Below, piece after piece: positions 1 to 5,177 of a stretch of DNA of 5,177 nucleotides. Positions within the stretch are counted from its first letter, which is position 1, and every line of letters starts with the position of its first letter. Below the pieces are notes generated by a model. It ran no database searches. It had not been told where the DNA came from and saw only the letters and a program-made list of their open reading frames with translations. The stretch is from Candidatus Coatesiibacteriota bacterium (GTDB lineage: Bacteria; B130-G9), in NCBI GenBank assembly GCA_016929465.1, contig JAFGIT010000260.1, positions 1 through 5,177 of the forward strand, read 5' to 3'. The position numbers and the translations under genes were made by a program.

Positions 1-261
1 CAGAAGGAGCCGAACGCTTGGGGCTTATACGACATGCACGGCAACGTATGGGAATGGTGCTGGGATTTTTATTCTCCGGCCTATTACGGCGCGCAGCCCG
101 ATCCGGATTACAATCCAACGGGGCCGGACGAAGGCCCCCACCGAATCTATCGCGGCGGCAGCTGGGCCAGCTTCGCGGATGACTGCCGGTCGGCCCGGCG
201 CTACGATATCATGCCGCACAACTACTGCTATCGCCAGGGCTTCCGTGTCGTTAGAAGGTGA
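1..261 (+). CDS. FGE-sulfatase (SUMF1-like) domain protein, C-terminal fragment cut by the window edge
   Basis: The frame is open from the first base and ends in TGA at 259-261, giving the last 86 residues of a longer protein; the start lies outside the window. The signature blocks of the C-terminal half of the FGE-sulfatase (formylglycine-generating enzyme-like) fold are present: WGLYDMHGNVWEWCWD, then RGGSW, CRSARR, and the terminal GFRVVRR. In true formylglycine-generating enzymes two cysteines follow the RGGS motif; here only the second (the C of CRSA) is present and the first position is Ser. That argues against canonical sulfatase maturation and for the broad family of structural or ligand-binding FGE-like proteins. 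By eye it is about two thirds identical to the C-terminus of the next gene, from which it is separated by 194 bp, so the two are tandem paralogues. No sulfatase gene is in view. Whether this copy is secreted cannot be seen. Confidence 0.9.
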   Translation, partial: QKEPNAWGLYDMHGNVWEWCWDFYSPAYYGAQPDPDYNPTGPDEGPHRIYRGGSWASFADDCRSARRYDIMPHNYCYRQGFRVVRR

Positions 262-443
262 TATTGGCGATCGGGGCATCTTTGGCATCCGATGACATCA
301 ACAATGGTTCCTTGATGGTGTTTGTGGGAATAGCTGTGCATTTCCTCAATTGCATGATAATTCTGCAGAGACATTGATGTGAGACCGCCCCGGGCTGGTT
401 CCCATAGATTGATCGAGGCAGGATCACCTTTGACCAAATGAAC

Positions 444-448
444 GGGAG
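444..448 (+). promoter_or_regulatory. Ribosome binding site GGGAG that favours a GTG start at 456
   Basis: GGGAG lies 7 nt upstream of the in-frame GTG at 456-458. The upstream ATG at 438 has no purine-rich Shine-Dalgarno sequence at a suitable distance; the nearest GAGG is about 20 nt away. The GTG start also places the single Arg and the hydrophobic stretch directly at the N-terminus, as expected of a signal peptide. Confidence 0.5.
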
Positions 449-455
449 TACTCAA

Positions 456-1676
456 GTGAGATATCCGACCACCGTCGCCGCTTTTCTTGTTCTTATCGCT
501 TCTAGCGCAATGTGCATTGCCTCACCGACAATCGAAATCTACACAGATGCGGGGTCTTACCAATCCGGCGATACGTTGGAATTAGCTCTCTCCGCTCAGA
601 ATGACGACCAGGCGATGTCAGTCGATGTGTATGTCGGCATCATTCTGACGGACGGCAAGATCTGGTCCACGCAATGGGATGGCTGGCGGCATTTGATTGA
701 GCCGTGGATTGCGGATATCTATGTTCCGGCCTGGTTCGAGATGGGTCGGACGCCCTATTGGACATTTGACCTCCCAAGCAGCGCGCCGCCGATAGAAGAT
801 GATGGTGACTACGCCTTCGCTGCACTCTTAACCTATACCGGCACATTCGATTGGGTTGCTAATGCGAGCCTCGCTCCCTTTTCTTACGCACACCAGTCCT
901 CGACCGAGATCACGATGGTCTCGATTCCGGCGGGGTCGTTCTCAATGGGCTCTCCCGACTATGAAGAGGGTAGATGGGACCAGGAGGGGCCACAGCGGAC
1001 GGTGAATATTTCGGCGTTCCTGATGTCAGAGACCGAGATAACGGAGAAGCAGTGGGAAGATGTCGTGGGCTGGAATCACTGCTACCACAAGCGTGGCGAC
1101 AACTATCCCGTCGAATATGTGACCTGGTATGACTGCCTGAGCTTCTGCAACAAGTTATCAGAAGCGGACGGCTACACGAATTGCTACACGATGACCGGCA
1201 TCGTTTACACCGGGAGTCACATCACCTCTGCAGATGTGACGTGGGATCAGGATGCAAATGGCTACCGGCTCCCAACCGAAGCTGAGTGGGAGTACGCATG
1301 CCGGGCCGGGACGACGACTCGGTTCTATACTGGCGATTCTGACGGGGACCTCGGCGGCGCGGGCTGGTATATGGACAACTCGGGTTCGCAGAAACACGAA
1401 GTTCGCCAGAAGGCGGCCAATGCATGGGGGCTCTATGACATGCACGGCAACGTCTATGAGTGGTGCTGGGACTGGTATTCGTTCGGATACTACGGAGATC
1501 GGCCAGATCCGGACAGCGATCCGACAGGGCCGGATAGTGGCACCCACCGGATTAGTCGCGGCGGCAGCTGGGACTACATTGCCAGGTATTGCCGCTCGGC
1601 CTGTCGCGTCAACCTCGCTCCGGACTCCCTATACTACGGGGTCCTGGGTTTCCGTGTTGTCAGGCAGATGAGTTAA
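456..1676 (+). CDS. Secreted FGE-sulfatase (SUMF1-like) domain protein with an unknown N-terminal beta-rich domain
   Basis: A 406-residue protein if translation starts at GTG 456 (412 if at ATG 438). Residues 1-22 form a signal peptide: MRYPTT, a hydrophobic core of about 13 residues, and a likely signal peptidase I site after CIA; the Cys is not in a good lipobox, so a lipoprotein is unlikely. Residues about 24-145 form a beta-rich, probably Ig-like region (TIEIYTDAGSYQSGDTLELA) with no recognised enzyme motif. The FGE-sulfatase domain runs from MVSIPAGSFSMGS (about 154) to the end, with TEITEKQW, PVEYVTWYD, RLPTEAEWEYACRAG, GLYDMHGNVYEWCWD, RGGSW and GFRVVR. Of the two catalytic, copper-binding Cys of true formylglycine-generating enzymes, the first is Tyr (about 374) and only the second is kept (Cys about 379, in YCRSAC). 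Formylglycine synthesis is therefore doubtful, and a binding or structural extracytoplasmic role is inferred. It is a paralogue of the fragment at the left edge. It converges on the hydrolase gene. Confidence 0.93.
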   Translation: MRYPTTVAAFLVLIASSAMCIASPTIEIYTDAGSYQSGDTLELALSAQNDDQAMSVDVYVGIILTDGKIWSTQWDGWRHLIEPWIADIYVPAWFEMGRTPYWTFDLPSSAPPIEDDGDYAFAALLTYTGTFDWVANASLAPFSYAHQSSTEITMVSIPAGSFSMGSPDYEEGRWDQEGPQRTVNISAFLMSETEITEKQWEDVVGWNHCYHKRGDNYPVEYVTWYDCLSFCNKLSEADGYTNCYTMTGIVYTGSHITSADVTWDQDANGYRLPTEAEWEYACRAGTTTRFYTGDSDGDLGGAGWYMDNSGSQKHEVRQKAANAWGLYDMHGNVYEWCWDWYSFGYYGDRPDPDSDPTGPDSGTHRISRGGSWDYIARYCRSACRVNLAPDSLYYGVLGFRVVRQMS

Positions 1677-1713
1677 GAAGCCTGCATCGAATGGGGGATC
1701 ATGCCGTAGTTCA

Positions 1714-1736
1714 GGGAGCGCTTGCCGCGCCTTCCC
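1714..1736. other. Imperfect stem-loop between convergent genes
   Basis: GGGAGCGC (1714-1721) can pair with GCGC (1727-1730) and CCC with an adjacent T (1734-1736 and 1732 or 1733) around a TTGCC loop; two unpaired bases bulge on the 3' side. It sits in the 81-bp gap between the two convergent stop codons, where a shared terminator would be expected. Neither strand has a T-run after the stem, so it does not qualify as a classical intrinsic terminator. Confidence 0.25.
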
Positions 1737-1757
1737 GACACGATCTGCGCCCGAGTT

Positions 1758-2954
1758 CTATCCCTTCTTCACCTTCCAGCTGTCGCCATCAGGCTCGATG
1801 CTGAAGAAACGCATCGCTCTGAAGCCTATCGGTTTGGAGTCTGTCGTCAGCATGAACATTCTGGTCTTCGGGAAGAAGATGTTCTCCTGTAGGTCACCCG
1901 TCTCGGTCTCGATGAAGACAGCAACAGGAATATCCTCGGCGACGGGGCCGCCGGTATTGCTTACCCGGAGCCTGATCTCATACTTGCCATCGTCGGTCTC
2001 CTTGACCTTGCTCGAGACATCGAATTTCGGGGCCCTTGCGCCAATCAACCAATAATTGATGAATTCCCCGACCTTGCCCCAGTACTCCGTTGGATAGGCG
2101 TCTTTGGCCTCGACATGCCCGGTCCCGGGGGCGATCCAGAGGTCCTTGGGGGCGCGCCCCGCGCGGTAGAGGCTTTGCGACATCTCCGCGGGACATAGCT
2201 GGTCATTCTCGTTTGCCAATATCAGGATCGGTGAAGGCGATATGTCGGCCACATGTTTGATAGGGTCATGCTGATCGGTGAGAATCTCGTCCTTCGGCAT
2301 TTTGTTCGCGAGCTCTGGCGCATAGTCCATGATGACTCGTGGGATCATTTCCGAAAACGATGTGAATGGGGAGTCCGAGATTATCGCATCAACAGATTCG
2401 CTTGTGGCCGCGACATTGATGCCGACCGCAGCCCCGACAGATACCCCGAAGATGATTATCCTGGAAGCAGCCTTCCCGTAGTTGTCCTTTGCGTGCTGCA
2501 CTGCCGCCGCGATGTCCTTCTCGATCCCGATGAATGATGGATTGCCCCCAGAGAGGCCGGTCCCGCGGTAATCGAATGTCAGGATGTTGCAGTCGAGGTC
2601 ATGTATGTGCCTCATCATGTCTAGCCAGGTGCCGATATTCCCCTCGGCTCCACGGCAGAAGACAGCGGTAATCTTCGATTGCCCGCTCGGGATGAACCAG
2701 CCGGAGAGCTGAATACCATCTTCGGTCTTTATAGCAGCGCCGGCAAAGTCCAGACCGATGTCCTTAGGTGATCTGGTTGGTGCGCCGATGTCGGACATCA
2801 TCGCCTCCGCAATCTTCTCGTCGAGATATGCCTCCCAGTCGATCGAATAGACGATGATGACAACTGCTATTATGACGGCCGCGATAGCGACTCCAGCAAT
2901 TAAGAGCGTCCCGGTGATTGGCTTTCGCTTACTATCTCTCACTGGTTCAGTCAC
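1758..2954 (-). CDS. Membrane-anchored alpha/beta hydrolase (ABHD13/BEM46-like serine hydrolase) with extra C-terminal domain
   Basis: 398 residues, GTG start. Residues about 16-38 are one strongly hydrophobic segment after a basic N-terminus (RDSKRK), so the protein is probably anchored with the hydrolase domain outside the cytoplasm. The alpha/beta-hydrolase core spans about 70-303: DGIQLSGWFIPS, FDYRGTGLSGG (127-137), nucleophile elbow GVSVG with Ser172, the acid Asp251 in ENDQLCP, and the base His280 in GTGH. Order and spacing fit the ABHD13/ABHD17/BEM46 branch. In that branch the oxyanion strand usually reads HGN-A-GN; here it is RGAEGN (101-106), with Arg for the His. Residues about 308-398 form an extra beta-rich domain (EIRLRVSNTGGPVAEDIPVAVF) not part of the core fold. 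The substrate cannot be predicted; an esterase, thioesterase or peptidase are all possible. The start lies inside the last codons of recR (8-bp overlap), with AGGAGG 10 nt upstream, so translation is probably coupled. Confidence 0.88.
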   Translation of the reverse strand: MTEPVRDSKRKPITGTLLIAGVAIAAVIIAVVIIVYSIDWEAYLDEKIAEAMMSDIGAPTRSPKDIGLDFAGAAIKTEDGIQLSGWFIPSGQSKITAVFCRGAEGNIGTWLDMMRHIHDLDCNILTFDYRGTGLSGGNPSFIGIEKDIAAAVQHAKDNYGKAASRIIIFGVSVGAAVGINVAATSESVDAIISDSPFTSFSEMIPRVIMDYAPELANKMPKDEILTDQHDPIKHVADISPSPILILANENDQLCPAEMSQSLYRAGRAPKDLWIAPGTGHVEAKDAYPTEYWGKVGEFINYWLIGARAPKFDVSSKVKETDDGKYEIRLRVSNTGGPVAEDIPVAVFIETETGDLQENIFFPKTRMFMLTTDSKPIGFRAMRFFSIEPDGDSWKVKKG

Positions 2955-3555
2955 CTGAATTAATCCTCCTTCTCCCCTTTACTGCTCTTCCCAAGGTCAT
3001 CTCATCAACAAACTCCAGGGGCCCGCCCATCGGGACTCCGTAGGCGATGCGACTAACCGAAATGCCAGCCTCGGAGACAACTCGCGCAACGTAATTCGCC
3101 GTCGCCTCCCCCTCCACGTCAGTCCCGGTCGCGATGATTACCTCTTTGATGTCTCCGCCCTTGAGTCGCCTGATTAGATGCTCGATGGTGAGCTCCTCCG
3201 GCCCGATCCCCGCGAGCGGGGATATCTTGCCCAGCAGCACGTGATACAGACCCTTATACTCGCGCGACCTCTCGATCGCGGCAATGTCCTTTGCAGTTTC
3301 AACAACGCACAGGGTCGAAGGGTCCCGCGCATCGTCCGAACAAATCGCACAAAGGTCGCCGGATGACAGGTTGAAGCAATTCTCGCATCGCCGAATCTTC
3401 TCCCTGGCGGCCGCAATCGATTTGATCAGAAGGTCCGCCTGCTTCTCGGGGAGGTTGAGGAGGAACAGGGCAATCCTCTCCGCCCCTCGCCGGGATACTC
3501 CGGGGAACTTCGAGATCTGCGCCACGAGACTCGTGAACTGGCGGGGGTATCCCAT
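2947..3555 (-). CDS. recR: Recombination mediator protein RecR
   Basis: 202 residues, the normal RecR length. RecR works with RecO and RecF to load RecA on SSB-coated single-stranded DNA at gaps. Visible domains in order: an N-terminal helix-hairpin-helix (FPGVSRRGAERIALFLL, 17-33); a four-Cys zinc finger (Cys57, Cys60, Cys69, Cys72); a Toprim domain starting at LCVVETAKD (82-90) with Glu86 and including ATGTDVEGEATA (142-153); and the C-terminal signature RIAYGVPMGGPLEFVDEMTLG followed by AVKGRR. The usual ATNPTVEGEATA reads ATGTDVEGEATA here, a mild variation that leaves VEGEATA intact. The ATG lies 4 bp after the ybaB stop codon without a clear Shine-Dalgarno sequence, so it probably depends on re-initiation from ybaB. 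The 3' end overlaps the hydrolase start. Confidence 0.98.
   Translation of the reverse strand: MGYPRQFTSLVAQISKFPGVSRRGAERIALFLLNLPEKQADLLIKSIAAAREKIRRCENCFNLSSGDLCAICSDDARDPSTLCVVETAKDIAAIERSREYKGLYHVLLGKISPLAGIGPEELTIEHLIRRLKGGDIKEVIIATGTDVEGEATANYVARVVSEAGISVSRIAYGVPMGGPLEFVDEMTLGRAVKGRRRINSGD
2965..2970 (-). promoter_or_regulatory. AGGAGG ribosome binding site for the hydrolase, inside the recR coding end
   Basis: On the minus strand a perfect AGGAGG lies 10 nt before the GTG at 2954-2952. It is embedded in the Arg codons near the RecR C-terminus (RRRINSGD) and supports the GTG as the real start. It also supports coupled translation with recR. Confidence 0.65.
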
Positions 3556-3559
3556 CTTT

Positions 3560-3877
3560 TTATAGCTGGTTCATTATCTGTGGTGGGAGGCCCATTTGCT
3601 TAGCGAACTTCGACATCTCCTGGCTCATGAGGTCTTTTGACTTGCGGAGCGCATCATTGACCGCAGAGAGGACCAGGTCCTCCAACATCTCAACGTCGTC
3701 GGGATCAACGACCTGCTTTTCGAACGAGATCGAGACGATCTCTTGGGCGCCATTCGCAACCACGGTGACCATTCCGCCGCCGACAGTTACCTCCACCGTC
3801 TTCTGCCGAACGGCCTCCTGTGCCGCAGCCATCTTCTCCTTGACCTTCTGCATCTGCTTCAGCATGTTTAGGCTCAT
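3560..3877 (-). CDS. ybaB: YbaB/EbfC family nucleoid-associated DNA-binding protein
   Basis: 105 residues, typical of the family. YbaB/EbfC is a small dimeric protein that binds and bends DNA with loose sequence preference. It is commonly encoded just upstream of recR, as here. Family hallmarks are visible: an N-terminal helix (MLKQMQKVKEKMAAAQEAV), the strand pair VEVTVGGGMVTVVANGAQEI (28-47), the near-invariant VVDPDDVEMLEDLVLSAVND (56-75), and a helical C-terminus ending in MGLPPQIMNQL. TGAGG lies 9 nt before the ATG. The gene is the first of a minus-strand cluster; dnaX, often the preceding gene, is absent from the 273 bp upstream, which instead hold palindromic repeats. Confidence 0.97.
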   Translation of the reverse strand: MSLNMLKQMQKVKEKMAAAQEAVRQKTVEVTVGGGMVTVVANGAQEIVSISFEKQVVDPDDVEMLEDLVLSAVNDALRKSKDLMSQEMSKFAKQMGLPPQIMNQL

Positions 3878-3934
3878 GCGCTATATCCTCATTGGTTAGT
3901 CTTGATGTGGCTCGCAATGCGTGCTCGATACCGA

Positions 3935-3962
3935 ACCATAACACATTGCCCAAGGCGATCAA
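3935..3962 (-). promoter_or_regulatory. Candidate sigma70-type promoter for ybaB-recR-hydrolase
   Basis: On the minus strand TTGATC (3962-3957) and TATGGT (3940-3935) are separated by 16 bp; each matches the -35 and -10 consensus at four of six positions. It lies about 58 bp before the ybaB ATG, where an operon promoter is expected. The match is weak and could be chance. Confidence 0.22.
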
Positions 3963-4040
3963 GGTCCGCGAGGGCCGGTAACGGGCTTTCCAGGTGATAT
4001 GGCCTGTGTCCATGACGGTATTCTTCATTCGGCTCTGTGT

Positions 4041-4139
4041 GCAGCCCCTTCAGGGCTGCGGGATGTGTTTTGGGCCCGATCCGTGGGTTTGGCTTGCGCC
4101 GGCACCCGCAGCTATTCACGTGGCACCCCTTTGGGGAGC
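4041..4139 (-). repeat. Composite palindromic repeat, left copy (reverse orientation)
   Basis: Three stem-loops in about 100 bp. GCAGCCC/GGGCTGC (4041-4047 with 4053-4059) is a perfect 7-bp stem. A degenerate stem follows (TGCG 4095-4098 with CGCA 4107-4110). CCCC/GGGG (4126-4129 with 4133-4136) has a TTT loop. Read on the minus strand, the order hairpin, GTGAATAGC linker, hairpin, spacer, TGAAG-loop hairpin matches the copy at 5083-5171. It lies between the ybaB upstream region and the stop codon of the cyclase-like gene, which ends 12 bp away. It resembles REP/BIME-type intergenic repeats; the family is not identified. Confidence 0.75.
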
Positions 4140-4150
4140 GTAATCCTAGG

Positions 4151-4987
4151 TCATTTCAACTCCATACTTCTGCCGTATTTGGATATGAACTCAACAATCT
4201 GTTTTCCATATTCTTTTCTATAATGGTCATAGAAGGCGAGCGTGTTTTCATATTTGAGCTCAGTTCCAGACGGAGCGGAGTAGGTGGCAAGGACATCGGG
4301 AAATACTGTCTCGTTTAGAATAAATGATACTGCATTCTTACTAGCGGGATCATATCCTTTTGTCAAAAACTTAAATGGCCAGGCGAGTACACGAGTGTCG
4401 AGCGTTTCACCGTTCTTCAAAGGAACAGCATAATTTACAATCGAGTGGGATAATATATTCTTCCCGATATAGATGCTCGACATCTTCTTTTCATAATCCC
4501 TAATTCTCTTCGCACAGTCAGGTGTCAAAATAACGCCGAGCCAATTCGCGCGTTCATACCAGATTGCTGCATCTGCAACTGCCGGCCCTAAGACGGTATT
4601 GCTGCCCGAATCCTCAATATATTGACCCAGGGAGACAGAACCCCTCAGTGGCATCTTCAAGGAGATGCTGGTGCAGAAGACTCTCGCTATACAATCTTCC
4701 ATCAAGGCGAGCAATGAAACGACAAGGTCCAGCTCACGCTGTCCCGCGAAATCCCACGTTAGGAGAATTGTGTCTCCGAATGTATATGTCTTGAGTTGCT
4801 CGGCGCCGCTCCACGCGTAGAAACCTCCCGGATTCTGCAATTCTGAGCCGAAGTCGTTGGCAATCCTCACTAGCCTATCTCGCACCTTTATGAACCTGTC
4901 ACAATCCGCGAGGTCCATATTGCGCGCGCCCAGAGCATCCAACATGACCACAATGCCATTCTTGGCCCTATCTTTGACGTTGGCCAT
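4151..4987 (-). CDS. Solitary, divergent class III nucleotidyl-cyclase-fold protein (function unknown)
   Basis: 278 residues, no signal peptide or membrane segment, so cytoplasmic. I do not recognise a named gene. The first 160 residues follow the class III adenylate/guanylate cyclase pattern. Strand one is GIVVMLDALGAR, with Asp17 at the first metal-ligand position. KTYTFGDTILLTW carries Asp72 at the second. MPLRGSVSLGQY (112-123) corresponds to the 'lrvGIhtGe' strand, and VLGPAVADAAIWYERA (132-147) plus WLGVILTP correspond to 'GdaVNlAARLe..A..G.ilvS'. The catalytic Asn and Arg of canonical cyclases are not conserved there (Asp139, Trp143), so the product, if any, is uncertain. The C-terminal 100 residues (about 178-278) have no motif I can name. 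ATG start with GAGAGG only 4 nt upstream, a short spacing. Two sampled 60-bp lines have 21/60 GC (4201-4260, 4321-4380) against 41/60 in recR (3181-3240). The gene stands alone between inverted repeats. Cyclase function is inference; the fold assignment is moderately secure. Confidence 0.8.
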   Translation of the reverse strand: MANVKDRAKNGIVVMLDALGARNMDLADCDRFIKVRDRLVRIANDFGSELQNPGGFYAWSGAEQLKTYTFGDTILLTWDFAGQRELDLVVSLLALMEDCIARVFCTSISLKMPLRGSVSLGQYIEDSGSNTVLGPAVADAAIWYERANWLGVILTPDCAKRIRDYEKKMSSIYIGKNILSHSIVNYAVPLKNGETLDTRVLAWPFKFLTKGYDPASKNAVSFILNETVFPDVLATYSAPSGTELKYENTLAFYDHYRKEYGKQIVEFISKYGRSMELK

Positions 4988-5082
4988 ACTTCCTCTCTCT
5001 TCCCATCATCAATATGGATCTATTCCGAATTCGTGCTTACGAGCTCATTGGTCAGCAAACTCAGCATGGTGCTCTTCCTTCA

Positions 5083-5171
5083 ATGCCCCAACGGGGCATC
5101 ATGTGAATAGCCGCAGGTGTCAACCTGCGGGATTAGGGCAAGGCAAGATTATTTCGGCCCTGAAGGGGCCG
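5083..5171 (+). repeat. Composite palindromic repeat, right copy (forward orientation)
   Basis: Three clean stem-loops: ATGCCCC-AAC-GGGGCAT (5083-5099, 7-bp stem), CCGCAGGT-GTCA-ACCTGCGG (5111-5130, perfect 8-bp stem) and CGGCCC-TGAAG-GGGCCG (5155-5171, 6-bp stem). The linker between the first two is CATGTGAATAG, and the left copy carries ACGTGAATAG at the same place in the opposite orientation. None is followed by a T-run, so they are not ordinary terminators. The window ends just after the third hairpin, so the repeat may continue. The remaining upstream space (4988-5082) shows no gene and no convincing promoter. Confidence 0.8.
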
Positions 5172-5177
5172 CACAAG

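Noticed and set aside
270-293. Possible stem ATCGG/CCGAT with the direct repeat GGCATC just after the first FGE-like stop codon.
   Set aside because: Only a 5-bp stem with a 14-nt loop and no T-run; too weak to call a terminator.
325-340. GAATAGCTG in the gap between the FGE-like genes, matching 9 bases of the linker in the left composite repeat.
   Set aside because: No accompanying hairpins of the repeat are present; a 9-base match is expected by chance often enough.
356-361. GATAAT as a -10 element upstream of the FGE-like gene.
   Set aside because: No acceptable -35 hexamer lies 16-18 bp upstream, and there is no extended -10 TG.
1158-1547. 129-codon open frame on the minus strand, antisense to the FGE-like gene.
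   Set aside because: Arg/Pro/Ile-rich translation without any family motif; it is fully covered by a well-supported gene and explained by that gene's codon bias.
1252-1671. 139-codon plus-strand frame overlapping the FGE-like gene in another phase.
   Set aside because: Low-complexity Arg/Thr/Gly translation, while the overlapped frame carries all conserved FGE motifs to its end.
1703-1770. tRNA-like look: GCCGTAGTTCAGG resembles a D-arm, and GAGTTCTATCCC loosely resembles a T-arm.
   Set aside because: No acceptor stem, no 5-bp anticodon stem with a 7-nt loop and no GTTCGA T-loop can be built; the 3' part also overlaps the hydrolase coding end.
3705-4028. Minus-strand open frame overlapping ybaB and its upstream region.
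   Set aside because: Its translation over the ybaB part is a frame-shifted shadow (charged, low complexity), and no ribosome site supports it.
4151-4987. Calling the cyclase-like gene a Pycsar antiphage cyclase.
   Set aside because: No neighbouring effector is visible, and I cannot identify pyrimidine-cyclase-specific residues; only the fold is supported.
5043-5054. CTCATTGGTCAG near the right repeat resembles CTCATTGGTTAG at 3889-3900 upstream of ybaB.
   Set aside because: A short, single near-match without symmetry or extended similarity; it also overlaps the ybaB ribosome-site region, so chance is likely.

Overview
This window is bacterial, not archaeal or eukaryotic: it carries a clear ybaB/ebfC-recR pair, and both genes are bacterial housekeeping families. 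The phylum cannot be fixed from the sequence. Secreted FGE-sulfatase-domain proteins in tandem, palindromic GC-rich intergenic repeats and moderately high GC together suggest an uncultivated, environmental Gram-negative-type lineage, but that is inference. No tRNA, rRNA, CRISPR array or transposase gene was found.

Layout. Positions 1-261 (+) hold the 3' end of an FGE-sulfatase-domain gene cut by the window edge. After a 194-bp gap with no supported gene comes a complete secreted paralogue at 456-1676 (+). It then meets, tail to tail, a minus-strand cluster. In transcription order that cluster is ybaB/ebfC (3877-3560), recR (3555-2947) and a membrane-anchored alpha/beta hydrolase (2954-1758). 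ybaB and recR are 4 bp apart, and recR overlaps the hydrolase start by 8 bp, so the three genes look co-transcribed and translationally coupled. dnaX, which often precedes ybaB-recR, is not upstream here.

The right third (about 4030-5177) looks like accessory DNA. A solitary minus-strand gene (4987-4151) encodes a 278-aa protein that I read as a divergent class III nucleotidyl-cyclase-fold protein: it keeps both metal-binding aspartates but lacks the usual Asn/Arg of adenylate/guanylate cyclases. Parts of it are much more AT-rich than the recR region. It is bracketed by two copies, in opposite orientation, of a composite three-hairpin repeat (4041-4139 and 5083-5171). The copies share element order, a linker containing GTGAATAGC, and one compensatory base-pair change.

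How the genes fit together. YbaB (nucleoid-associated DNA-binding protein) and RecR (RecFOR recombination mediator) form a DNA-repair pair. The hydrolase appears to ride along in their operon with no obvious functional link. The FGE-like proteins are probably exported and lack the full active-site cysteine pair, so they are unlikely to be sulfatase-maturing enzymes. The cyclase-fold gene with its inverted repeats is the part most worth following up.
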